Source: Hippophae tibetana
Lineage: Eukaryota; Streptophyta; Magnoliopsida; Rosales; Elaeagnaceae
Assembly: GCA_037013495.1 (NCBI GenBank)
Contig: CM072805.1
Location: forward strand, 27,038,669-27,102,668
Length of the DNA: 64,000 nt
Direction of reading: 5' to 3'
Positions 1-11,041 of the stretch are shown here, one piece after another (position 1 is the first letter of the stretch; the number at the start of each line of letters is the position of its first letter). The position numbers were made by a program, and so were the translations under genes. The notes beneath the pieces are model-generated. The model was given only the letters and a program-made list of their open reading frames with translations, was not told the origin of the DNA and did no database searches.

Positions 1-568
1 CTGACCTCGGATGTGCTCAAAGTCCTTGTGGAGTGACATCAAGAACTCATAGAGACGAAATTCATCTCTAACTGTAGCATATTGCTGAGCATCTATTGAG
101 CATGCCCAAATTGGATCACAAAGGTCAATTTGGTCCCAAAGGAAGTGAAACTGATCAAAGTATTGATTGATGGATTGCCATGGTTCCTGTTGAAGTTAAT
201 GCAATTCAATTATTAGCTGATATTTCATGGATTCATGAGTAGTAGAGTACCTTTTTGGCCAACATATCCCATGCTGATTTGGCATCATCAAAGCTGCCCA
301 ACAGATTGGAGATGGAGGGAATGGAAGTATTCTGAATCCATGTGAGGATTATGTGGTTGTGACTATCCCATTCAATCATGTAACCAAGGAAAGTAGCATC
401 TTCTTCACTTGCTCCTTTAACAGGAATGATAATTGTACCAGTACAGTAATGCCAGAGCATATGACCCTTAAGAAAAATGCGCATAGCTTGAGACCACGAC
501 AAGTAATTCTTGGTCCCCTCTAATATAGTTTTGATAGGGCAAGAAAGAAAAACATCATTTTTATCCAT
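1..568 (-). pseudogene. Copia Gag fragment (UBN2/retrotran_gag type), broken
   Basis: The start codon is at 568. The protein opens with MDKNDVFLSCPIKTILEGTK and carries the Copia Gag pattern of a LEGTKNYLSW-like segment followed by a W-D-A-K-SAWDML helix region. Codon 113 runs into a stop at 233-235. Clear Gag sequence continues after the break down to base 1 (for example QYFDQFHFLWDQIDL and RDEFRLYEFLMSLH), so this is a decayed gag and not a short gene. It would have formed the capsid of the element's virus-like particle. Confidence 0.7.
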
Positions 569-807
569 TTGGAAACACAATATGCAAAAACGAGGTCTAC
601 ACAAAAAATTGGGTAGGAAGGACTTGTATTACAATGGTCAGCAAGTCAAAGTCAACGGTCAGTGGGGGAGTCTCTGTGACGTTAGTTGAATGCGATGATG
701 ACGTCACGGGACCAGAGCGCAGCGTGTGTGGCGCGTGAATCTGACGCGTTGTTTCAGTTGGCGGCGTGTGCGGGCGCGTGTGGAGGAAGATGATTGTGAT
801 ACGCCCA

Positions 808-1053
808 CGATTGTGTAGATCTGGTCGCGACGATCACAGTGGTATCTACAGAAAGGTCGTCGGGGTAAGATTCACGGCGGAGTTTGGTTTCAATGGCGGT
901 GCATGAAAGGACACACATATCTTTTGAGCAGCGCGTGAGGGAGCGTGCGGAGTCCGATGGTTGCGATATTTCTACGGTTGTGTAGATCTGGTCGATCCGA
1001 TCACAGTGGTATCTGCAGAAAATTATCGGAGCAAGATGCATGGCGGCGATGGT
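808..1053. repeat. Diverged direct repeat in the Copia leader
   Basis: A stretch of roughly 75 bp starting at 808 (TTGTGTAGATCTGGTCG...ATCACAGTGGTATCT) recurs starting at 975, an offset of 167 bp. This part of the leader is clearly more GC-rich than the window average. The 122-codon minus-strand open frame across it (1122-754) is low-complexity and not recognisable. Confidence 0.6.
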
Positions 1054-1253
1054 GATTGCAGTGGTTTTTGTGGTGCGAGACTCCTTAACAACGGCCACTA
1101 TAGACCCGGAACCTAAGGACAACGACTGAAAGACATCGGAGGTTCAACGGTGAGTAGTTGCAACGGCTATTGTGACAGCGGAAGCTATAAGGGTTGAGTA
1201 ACACTAGAAAAGATAAGACTGCTAGAAAGTTAAAAGCATTGACTCTGATACCA

Positions 1254-1398
1254 TGTTAGAAATACTTAATGATTGTATTCTATTTTGTAATCTAAAATGA
1301 ATATACATGATGTCTTTATATAGGAGTTAGAAGTAAACTAGATATGTCTAAAGTAACTAGATATAGATATGACTAAAGTAAATAGATATACATTAACA
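1254..1398 (-). repeat. 5' LTR of the edge Copia element
   Basis: The plus-strand copy starts TGTTAGAAAT and ends ATTAACA, giving the short inverted ends (TGTTA/TAACA) of an LTR. A TATA-type box (CCTATATAAAG on the minus strand) lies at about 1314-1324, in the right orientation to start transcription toward the gag gene. The partner LTR is outside the window, so the outer edge at 1398 is judged only from the TAACA end. Confidence 0.6.
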
Positions 1399-1770
1399 GA
1401 TATATATATACATTAATAATATTATAATATTATAGGAGTATGTATTTTGTTTTGTGAAAGATAACTGCAAATATTCATTATCATTGATTTGACCATGTAC
1501 TTTAAATACAATATTCATTTTGTAAAAACAAAAAGGAATATGAATTATGCATTACTGAATTATTGAAAACTCAAAAAATTGTTTCTATTGCTTCGGTTGT
1601 TGATTGTTTCCGGAAAATGGAAGCCCTAATGACTTAAATTCATTATCATAATTGCTACTGCTAATATTCATTATCATAATTGCCACTGCTAATATTCATT
1701 ATCGTAATGGTCATGGATAATTTGTTTTCTATGGCTTTCTGGTCGCTGGTTGCTTTGTGGATTGGTACAG

Positions 1771-4700
1771 GCTGTACTACACTAAACTTGGGATAGGATC
1801 CCCTTCAAAGAACTATTACGTACAAGTTGACACAGCCAGTGACATTTTATGGGTCAATTGTGCTGGCTGTGAGAAGTGTCCTTCAAAAAGTAATCTCGGT
1901 GTATGTACCTGTATCCTTACTATTCATGTGTCTATTATTGGATCATGATATTTTATCTTTTTTTTTAAATGTCTTGATGTTTAAGGAAAAAGGAGTTTTA
2001 CTCTTTTAAATATTGTACCACAGATGAAGCTCATTCTGTATGATCCAAAGAGGTCTTCAACTTCAAAATTGGTTACTTGTGACCAAGATTTTTGTAATTC
2101 CACATACAACGGTCGACTTCCTGGTTGCAGACCGGAGTTACCCTGCCAATATGACATCGTCTATGGAGATGGAAGCTCAACAGCTGGATACTTCGTGAAA
2201 GATACTGTACATTTTGATAGAGTAACAGGAAATCATCAAACTTCATCACTTATCGGAAGTGTAGTTTTTGGGTAGGTTAGATTTTACTATTACACTATGT
2301 TCTACATGATGAATGTCTCATGTGGCCTTGTCCTTTGTGACGAGCTCTATTTCTTTAGCAAGAACTTTCTTTATTTGCACCATGTATGGGGAATAGGATG
2401 CCGTACATTTTGGATATTTTACTTCCTTGATTTGTTTTGACCAAGTTAAATGGTAATTTTTTAAAGTTTGTCCTTTGGAAAACAAATACTTTTGATTTCT
2501 TTATTTGTACGCATATATTTTTCCTTTAAATTAGCACATAATGTTGTCGCCATGCTTTTTTCGCATGTGACCATGTGAGTGTATGCATTCTTATATAAAA
2601 ATAACTGTTCACTGTTTATATGAACATATTACTTAAAAGTGCCTTTTGTAGAACAGATGTGGAGCCAAACAATCTGGGGAGCTAGGTTCATCTTCTGAAG
2701 CACTTGATGGAATAGTTGGTTTTGGACAGGCAAACTCATCCATGCTTTCACAGTTAACTTCAGAGGGAAAAGTGAAAAAAGATATTTTCCCACTGTTTGG
2801 ATAATGTAAATGGTGGTGGAGTATTTGCCATTGGACAAGTGGTGCAGCCACAAATGAGCACAACTCCTATTGTGCCAAACGAGTAAGTGACTGACACTCT
2901 CTTCTATATACTGCTTTTCATGATTGTTAGTAATCTTGAAAGAGTGATAGAAACAATAATTATTGGCATAGAATTGAGCTGGAATGCTTTTTATTTGTGT
3001 TAGTTTATTTTTTCTTACCTGTGTAGCATTTGCATGCTATATCTATTTAAATGTTTCCATACACCATACTTGAATTGACGCAGGACACATTACAATGTTA
3101 TCATGAAGCATGTTGAGGTTGATGGTGATGTCCTAGAACTTTCTACAGATTTTTTCGATACTGGAAGTCGGAGAGGGACCATAATTGACAGTGGTACAAC
3201 CTTGGCGTATCTTCCTGAGGCAGTTTACATGCCGTTGATGACTAAGGTATACAGTTTTCTTCAACTTCCAGGCACTGTAAATTTGTTTAGTTTAGTCTCT
3301 CATATTGATTTTCTGTTGTTGCAATAAGATTATTGATCGTCAACCTGGGTTGAAGATATATACCATTGAGGAACAATTTAGCTGCTTCCATTATAGTGGA
3401 AAGTAAGGCACACCTTTAACTGTTTTGTAATAACGTGTCTATTTTTTTGTGGAATTACTTTTTACATGCCTTTCATTAACATTCACCCACCTAATTATGA
3501 AGTTTGAGTCTTATATTTCAGACAGCTTTTATCAATTCCATTGAAGGTTATCAAATTTTATTAAATCAAGGCTATAGAATCCATCACTTGTACTCTTGCT
3601 TTACTCTTACAGGGTTGATGATGGATTTCCAGTTGTCAAGTTTCACTTCGAAAAATCCCTCAATTTAACAGTTGATCCTCATGATTATCTGTTCAAAGTT
3701 GGTGTAAGTACCGTGTCTTTTAGATATCTAATTAAAATTCATGTATGTGATGCTTTATTTTCTGATTTTTGCAATCCAGCTCTACTGTCATTCATTTTTA
3801 TTATGTTATAACTTCTAAATAGTCCCTAAGTTCTACTTCTTTTCCCTTTCTATCACTAAAACATATGGACATTATTGGTTTGTGTATGCATGTATGGGTA
3901 TGTGTAACATTTAACTTATATATTCTTCCGCGCATGCTAATGCAGCAGTTTATTATTGTCATGGCATCAGAAAGTGCTTAGGTCTTTATTGGGCCCAAAA
4001 TTTGAGAATATTAATTTTGTTTGTAAATGACACTAGATCTCTTAGTTTTACCAGCATAATGACAGTTGTGGGCTCTTCATCTGGTTCATCTTCAGAAGAA
4101 AAAAAATCATTTTCAGCATAGTGAAACCATCTTACATGGATTATTCATAACACGCATTATTGCTTTGCATCTACAGTCGGATCACTGGTGCTTTGGTTGG
4201 CAGAGTAGTGGAATGCAGAGTAAGGATGGGAAGGAAGTGACTCTTCTGGGAGGTAAATCCTTACATATTGAAAACAATGCCATTGATGTAAATGTTCATT
4301 AAGTCAGTTTCATATCAATCTAAATTGTCGATTTAAATTTATTAAAAAAAAGAAGAGAAGAGAACATCAGCTAATTGGAAACGAGGGGGAGGGCGAACAT
4401 ATTGATCATTGGAAAGCTTCTGTTCATACAATTAACATGGAATACTCTCGGCAAATTTGATAATAAATTTAGGGTCAATCTAAAAGCTGAAGGGACAAAA
4501 GGTTTGGGAGTGTCTATCTATGATTATTTCCATTTAATGAATATTCTGATGGCTTCTTATTGCAGATTTAGTTTTTTCAAATACGCTAGTCTTGTACGAC
4601 CTTGAGAAGCAGGTTCTTGGTTGGACTGAGTACAATTGTGAGTACTCATTGAGTTCACTCTTTTTTTCTTTCACTGGGTTCATGACACACAACTGCACCA

Positions 4701-5202
4701 ACACACACACACAGATAAATAAAAGTCCCTGAAAATTCCAGTTCTAGACTCACGTCATTTTACAAAAAGGTTAAAATGATTAGGACCTCATCTTGATAAC
4801 CCGGTTTACAGCTTCTTGTTTACATGGTTTCGTCTTTTCCCTAGACGGAAATCATTTTGATCTTTACAAGATTTGGAAGTAAGAATTTACACATTCTGAA
4901 CATACTTTGAAAACTCATACATAGGTCGGGGTGTACATTCTCCACAGTCTGCAGTGAGGACAAAACTGGGAGATGTTTAACATGATTCAATAGCATACAA
5001 ATGGTGTCTAATATTTCAAGAGCTTTTTTCATCTATTTTTTTTCCTTCTTCAGGCTCCCAAGGCATTAAAGTAAAGGATGAAAGCGGAGCAGTGTACACT
5101 GTAGGTGCACACAATCTTTCTTCAGCTTCTAATTTGGTAGTTGGAATATTTTACACATTCTTACTGCTACTAATAGTTATGCTGCACAGCTTTACAAATT
5201 AG
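1771..5202 (+). pseudogene. GPI-anchored aspartic protease (A36/A39-like), probably inactive
   Basis: Pepsin-family (A1) protease of the plant A36/A39 type, which acts at the cell surface. Exons: 1771-1900, 2024-2271, 2657-2882, 3084-3246, 3329-3402, 3613-3703, 4177-4252, 4566-4637 and 5054-5202, all with GT-AG introns and matching phases. Visible landmarks are LYYTKLGIGSP, ILWVNCAGCEKCP, the YGDGSSTAGY flap, QSGELGSSSEALDGIVGFGQ, a second catalytic motif IIDSGTTLAYLP (intact), and EQFSCFHY. The end is the family's typical C-terminus: VGAHNLSSASNL followed by a hydrophobic tail and stop, a GPI-attachment signal. Three defects are visible. The first catalytic motif is DTAS instead of DTGS (codon 1835-1837, GCC). 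One extra base near 2775-2781 shifts the frame before the SHCLDNVNGGG segment. No exon 1 with signal peptide is visible; it may lie beyond the Copia element to the left. A sequencing error could explain the frameshift but not the DTAS change as well. Confidence 0.8.
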
Positions 5203-6032
5203 ATTTTATTCAAACTAGTGTAAAGTATTATATTCTTCAACATGTCATATTCTTTTAATTTTGTTGTACCATTGTCTATTTAGTTGAACTGGTGCCTTTC
5301 TGTAAACTATGTATTCAGGGCGAGGGTGGTAAAGTTTCCTTCTCTTTTTAGATCCAAAGAGCCCGTCTGATTTTTTTTTTTGCCCCACAAAATCGAAACA
5401 GAAAATTATTAATCAGTTTGAGATGTAATGTTAACAACAATTGTGGTTGAGCTTCATAATGCAAACAGTAAAATTATTATTATTTTCTTGTTAACAAATT
5501 TAAACGAATTTTCATGGGAGCAAACAATTTTTAATTTTTTTTTAAAAAGCTTATTTGGTAACTAATTCAATTTTTCAAATTTAATAATTAATTAGGTTTG
5601 CTAACTTATTTTAATTTTAGTTTTTTAAAATTTAAAATTTAGTCAAATTTTAAAATTCAGTAAAAGATGATTTTGAAATTCATTTTTTATTTGTTTATTT
5701 CTTGATGCCAAAATTTGATGAAAATTGTTGGAAAATAAGTTTGAAATTGGAATTTATTGTTTAAAAGATTAACTTTTAAAAATTAGGAATTAATATTAAA
5801 TAAATAATATTTAATTTTTATTTTTAAATTAAAACTAATTTTTTTATCAAATAATTTTTATTTAAAAAAATTGAAATTTAAAATTTAATTTCAAAATTAA
5901 GATAAATTAATGCCTATCAAATATTACCTAAATAATACATTTTCAAAGCTCTGAAAATATGCTTATATAGCTCCTCTTTGCTTACTTATATTTTTAAGTT
6001 ATTTCCACTTGTATAAAAGGTATAAGTAAAAT
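5203..6032. other. AT-rich 3' flank, no gene seen
   Basis: This holds the likely 3' UTR of the aspartic protease gene and then very AT-rich sequence with runs of A and T. I see no open frame or repeat structure I can support. Confidence 0.5.
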
Positions 6033-6495
6033 TAGGGGTGGATTCGATCTAAAATTTATAAAATTTAAATAAATTAGACTGATTTGATCTTGTTATAACC
6101 ATTTAGAATATAAATACTAAAATATATATTAAAATTATTTTATATTATAACCATTTTAACATATTATTAACCTCTTTTAGCATATTCGAAACATGATGAC
6201 ACCAATGATAATAATATTTTTATTTATTTATCTCAGTTAAAACAATAAAAAAATTATTATTACTAAGTATAAACAAATATCATATTGAATAATAATGAAT
6301 TTATCAAATGAATTACATACATTATTATATTTGTGAAGTATAAATTATAAATATAACAATATATACAATCAATCCAGTTGAAATAATTGAAACTTTTTGG
6401 AAACAAAATCGAACCAAATTAGATAACAAATTGAATTGGATTATTAAAAATAATCAAAAAATTTGATTTATCATTTTTTTTTCTGTTCAGCCCTA
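6033..6495. mobile_element. Decayed hAT-like MITE
   Basis: The left end TAGGGGTGGATTCGATC and the right end TTCAGCCCTA are degenerate inverted copies of the TAGGGGTG/CACCCCTA ends seen in the better-preserved element at 35223-35740. The interior has the same GATTNGATC-type subterminal words. No clean 8-bp target duplication is left, so the boundaries are approximate. Confidence 0.35.
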
Positions 6496-7053
6496 CGAAG
6501 AGTGTCCATATTAGAATAAAAATATTCCTTTTCTTTCTACGTCCAAATTGGTAACTTGGAAAGCAACTAAAGAAATTAAGAACACTAATATTTCCCACCA
6601 AAACACAACGTAGAAAGCTTGAAATCTTCTTACATAACCTGATAAGCTTAATAAGATACAACATAGATGGTCCGGTCCACAAGTGAACGTGACATTTCAG
6701 AAGAGAAAAATCTTATCAATGAAATTGGAGCACACCGGAGACTCTTCATTATTCTAAGATTTTGATAAATCGAATAAAAAATAAAAATAGGAAAACAAAA
6801 GAAGAGTTGGATTTTACAAAAATTCTCAATCCTACCACAGGAGAGAGAAATGACGATTTTCCCAGACAGTCTAATATAGCCGGGTCCAGACCAAACTCAT
6901 TGGTGACCTGCACATACTTTTCTCCTTTCCAGAAGGAAAATAAATTAACAAAAAAATAAATAAATAAATAAATGCAATTGATTGTTGAAGAAGTGCAACT
7001 CTACTTCATATTCATCCTTTGATAGCTTTTGTTTCTTGTTTTCCAGGCACAAA

Positions 7054-10000
7054 TCATGGCAGATTCACTAATGTATTAACAAGAGAAACTCCTTCAATAG
7101 CAGACAACTCACCCCCAACCTCTGAATGTACTACATGCTCTTTACCTTCACCTTCACCTTCACCTTCACCTTCAGTAAGAACCTCCTCAACAGTTCGGAC
7201 TGTTGAGGAGCGGTTCAAACAAGTTGGACCAGAGAGGTCTTCATTCTCAGTCTCAATGTTGACTTCATTTACCGAACTGAACATGGTGTTAGCAGTCATT
7301 GAAATGTCATTTGAATCTGAGTCAAGGAAGAGGCAGACTACAGCACAGTCATCTACTTTGGAAGTTGGGTATTTAGACCTCCAAGAACGAACTGCTAACT
7401 CTACTAGTGCCCGAGCAGCAGTAGATCGTGCTGGTGTTGATGCCACAACATCTACCACTTCTTTGTTTGATAAAACATCCCAAATCTGCGCAATAAGGAA
7501 AAGGAGAGGGGGAAAAAAAGTTTTACATAGGAATTATATCTTTTTAGAAACGTATATTATGCTTTCTACCATACCCCATCAGTGGCCAAGACTATAAATT
7601 CATCTTTTTCTGTAATGCGCCTGTATGTTATATCAGGCACAGAGATTAGACCAAAATCCTTGAGGCAGAAATCTCCAAACGCTCTTGCCATTGCAAGGCC
7701 AGGGGAATTATGGTTTGGCAACCAAACTCGAGAGACTTCAGGCTCATTCTGAAGAGCAAAAATACGCCCCTTACATTTCCAGATTCTCTCTGCTTCCTCT
7801 GCGTGGTAAAAAGCATAAAAGAAGAAAGTTGAGTACAATAAGGAAGAAATGAGAAGCAGGAGAAGGAAATAAATGATAAGATAATGGAAGCAGACTACTA
7901 TCTACCAAAAAAATATTATTTTCTATTTCCAAAGAGACTCCTCATTACTGGAACATTCTATTTTGTAATCAATTTGCAAAAGCAATATAGCCTAGGAAAT
8001 AGCAGGGGACCAAAAATAAATATGCCAGTTACACAAGGCATGCCACATCATATAGCTGATTAACAAGGTTCTCATTAGAATAAGAATCAGTCACGGATCT
8101 CATTGCACTAAATGTGTTAAGATACCGTATGATAATGATTTCTTTTTTGATATACCTCCTTGATACTGCTAGAAATCCTGTAATTCAATTTCAAGACCCC
8201 TCCTACTCCAGTTATAATACTTCTACAATAACAACAGAGCTGCAATTAACTAGCCGAAAAAGGATGGAGCTATAATTTTTAATTTGTGATATGCATTGAC
8301 ATTTCACTCACAAATGTTCTACAAACGATGATTGTAATAGTGCATAAAAAAACATGCAAGCATGGATTTTAAGAACATTCAGTTCTGAAGCAAACACAGA
8401 TGCAAATGACAGTCTCTCTCTCTGTGTGTGTGTTTTTCCTTTGGTGTCAAAGAGCAATAATGACCTAAAGTCTACAAATCACACGGGCAGGAAAACAGAT
8501 ACCAGGAAGATTTGGTTTGAGATCCACAGTCAACTGAACTGCAACCAGAGATTCATTTCTATCTCTTGTACCAAGTACGGCTCTGGAGTCCCCAACATTT
8601 CCAATGATAATATCCCGACCCTATAAAGCAGCCAATAAATCCAAGATAAAGATCACATATTCAACAACAGAACCGAATAAATAAGGTCTCTAAGAGCTAC
8701 CAGCTTACCTGCTTAATTAAAGTTACAGCTGTTGTACCACTACAGAAGGAATCAATACTTGGATGCATTCTTAATTCCCTATCCATGACCTTGAAAGATT
8801 TCAAAAATGATTCCTTCAATGACTCTAAAATCTCAGGGTGCTTTTCTGCTTCCTTGACATCAATGAAGCCCCTGGACTCTTCATCAGCAGATACAAAGAG
8901 AGAATCCTCTGAATTCATGCTTCCAGATTTATTGAGGTTAATCTCTTTGAGAACATCCGTACTGGTTATGTTCACTTCCCAGTGTGCACGAAGTTTCAGA
9001 GGAAGATAATCTCTTACTCTCTTTGCAACTAGATGACCATACGGACCATGACCATCAAAAACACCACAAAATATAGTATCTGTTCTGGAAGCAAAATTCT
9101 GAAATTCAAAGAAACTATAGTCAGTGAACAACACACAAGAACACCAAGAGGGTTATCTTATATCACTACTTTTCATACAAAGAAAATAACATTCGACCAC
9201 ATAACAAGGCAAAATTTAAGGTCCGTTTGGAACTGCTTCTCCTTTTAGTTGAAAATACTTTCAAATTGATGAAAAATTTGAGTTGCACTATTTGTGCTTT
9301 TAAAAGATGAATGCTTACTTTTAGGAGAAGTAATTTTGAGTCCATGCTCCCATCTTAAAATAATTATCAAAATACAACTTAAAACCACTTCTAACATTTC
9401 CATCCTAATAACCTAAATTCTTCTATTTAAACCACTTTTAACCAAGCAAACCACTTTATTTTAAATTATTTCTCTTGAAATCACTTCTAAGAGAAGCACA
9501 TCCAAATGGACCCTTAATGTTATGGGATAAATTACAACAAGAGGACAAAAGACAGGAGATAGGTAGTTGACATTTGCAAAAGAGAAAGTAGGCAAACAGC
9601 TGCAATGATCTGCCTGCCATTCTGAAACCATAGATTTGGTAGTTCAGGTCACAAACTTAATCGGAGAAAGCGTGGTCGTAAGAATCTAGGAACAAATGAA
9701 AGATGAAAACTAGCAGCCAGTAACATACCCCAAAAACTCATCTGACAAGAAATACAATTAAAAGGGAACGGGTTTAAACAACTAACAAACTAGGAAAATT
9801 TATCATTGCTTTACGGTACTGATGTTGTGGTACTTAAGCTAATGAAATGCAAGAGTAGTACAATGAATTTTCTAAAAAAAACCAAGTACCCAATATTTAA
9901 TTAAAACAGTAAGCAATGTAATTGGTAGGAATACGACATTTATTATAGAAATAATGAATAACATCAACTAAAAATAAAATATATTTTTTATAGAGTCGCT

Positions 10001-11041
10001 TGATTCATTTGGAATGTTGAATCACTTAACAGAAGAGGCGTGCAAATCTGATCCTCAAACATAGAGTAATGATAGCAAAATAAAAAAATAACTATAAAAC
10101 AAATAGAGTAAATCACTTTACCACCACAGAAACATAGTTTCGTGAAGAAACTGATATATTGGATAACGTCCTGAAAAGACAAGTAGAGAACTCCAGCCAA
10201 CTAACATAAAGCCGCAGTCTTTCTCTTTGACCAGAAAGGGCGAAAAAAGAAGGAAAAAAAAAAAAATTTCTAGTTGGATTGTATCTCTTACAAGAAAATG
10301 AGGGCAAACTATGCAGATAAGAAAGAAGCTCCACTAATAGAAATTCAATCATTAAAAAAGAAGAAAGAAAGAAAGTTGTTAATCGTCCTCAGACAGCTTT
10401 AAAATACTTAATACCAATAATTTAACTGTATAAGCCACACAAAAAAGTGCAAATGTGCATATTGTTTCATTCAAAGATATCTATCTAATGTTTATTAAAA
10501 GTTTGCTACTGAAACTATCAAATACCGAGATGTAACTAGAGAAATGATAATTATATATAAATTTATACTCACTTTTATACAAATACCATCATATATGATA
10601 CATGTCAATATTATCTAAAAAAAATCAATTATTTTTCAATTTTTAAAATAATTTTAATACATGACACATATAAAAGGTAGGGATGCAAAATTGTGTGATA
10701 TTAGTATTTCTCAATGAAATTATTTAAAATCAATACAAAATAAATCCCAAATTTTAGTTAAGTTCTGTGAAATGAAAAAGAACACAAGTTTATCTCACCT
10801 CCCAAACAATCATGGCATCTTGATTGGTCCCTTTCTTGCCTTGTTGAGTAAAAAGTGAAGCAACTTCACTTGACCCATTCAAGAACATCCTCCCAGGAAT
10901 CCTATGCAGGGGTTCTTCTCTTCGATAATCAAAAGATGAATTCCGAGACCCGGGTCTCTTTCTGGAGTTTTTCTTCTTCATGGGAGACATCGGAGAACCA
11001 GGATATTGGCTCCTGCTTTCTACAGAGAAGCAGGACCCCAT
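7054..11041 (-). CDS. Clade-E PP2C protein phosphatase (PP2C52/PP2C6-like), five exons
   Basis: Mn/Mg-dependent Ser/Thr phosphatase of 468 aa. Exons on the minus strand: 11041-10799, 9098-8709, 8620-8503, 7798-7575 and 7485-7054, all GT-AG and in phase. The start MGSCFSVESR matches the Arabidopsis PP2C52/PP2C6 group. Gly2 fits N-myristoylation and Cys4 palmitoylation, so plasma-membrane attachment is likely. PP2C motifs are complete: VFDGHGPYGH (metal-binding D96), IGNVGDSRAVLG (from about 217), MARAFGDF, DGIWDVLSN (D324, D328) and VDDCAVVCLFL (D370-D371). The C-terminal tail is acidic and carries an EGEGEGEGEG run (CTTCAC repeat, 7146-7174). The second intron boundary leaves E-A-E-R-I in frame, as expected for the family. 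The gene points tail-to-tail at the aspartic protease gene. Intron 1 (9099-10798) contains a MITE. No defect is seen. Confidence 0.92.
9219..9513. mobile_element. PIF/Harbinger-like (Tourist) MITE in PP2C intron 1
   Basis: A 295-bp segment with inverted ends: AGGTCCGTTTGGAACTGCTT on the left and, on the opposite strand at the right, GGGTCCATTTGGATGTGCTT. It is flanked by TTA on both sides (9216-9218 and 9514-9516), the 3-bp target duplication typical of PIF/Harbinger elements. It has no coding capacity and lies entirely within the intron, about 120 bp from the exon 2 acceptor. Confidence 0.65.

Larger units (their letters stand above)
1..1398 (-). mobile_element. 5' portion of a Copia LTR retrotransposon, cut by the window edge
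   Basis: Read on the minus strand, the order is a short 5' LTR (1398-1254), a primer-binding site (about 1253-1239) that starts TGGTATCAGAG like the complement of initiator tRNA-Met, a leader of about 670 bases, then a gag reading frame (568 to 1). The rest of the element lies left of the window. The LTR is only about 145 bp, which with this Gag type would suit the Ale/Retrofit group of Copia elements; that lineage is inference. The element ends about 370 bp before the first visible exon of the aspartic protease gene, so it may sit inside or just upstream of that gene. Confidence 0.75.

Noticed and set aside
754-1122. 122-codon minus-strand frame in the Copia leader
   Set aside because: Low-complexity product with no recognisable domain; it lies between the primer-binding site and gag of the same element and spans a direct repeat.
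1713-1770. ATG with a hydrophobic run (MDNLFSMAFWSLVALWIG) just before the first protease exon, a possible signal peptide
   Set aside because: It is out of frame with the exon that follows and runs into a stop; the exon also has a clear splice acceptor at 1770.
7019-7597. 192-codon plus-strand open frame
   Set aside because: It is antisense to PP2C exon 5 and the flanking intron. The minus strand carries conserved phosphatase motifs and correct splice sites.
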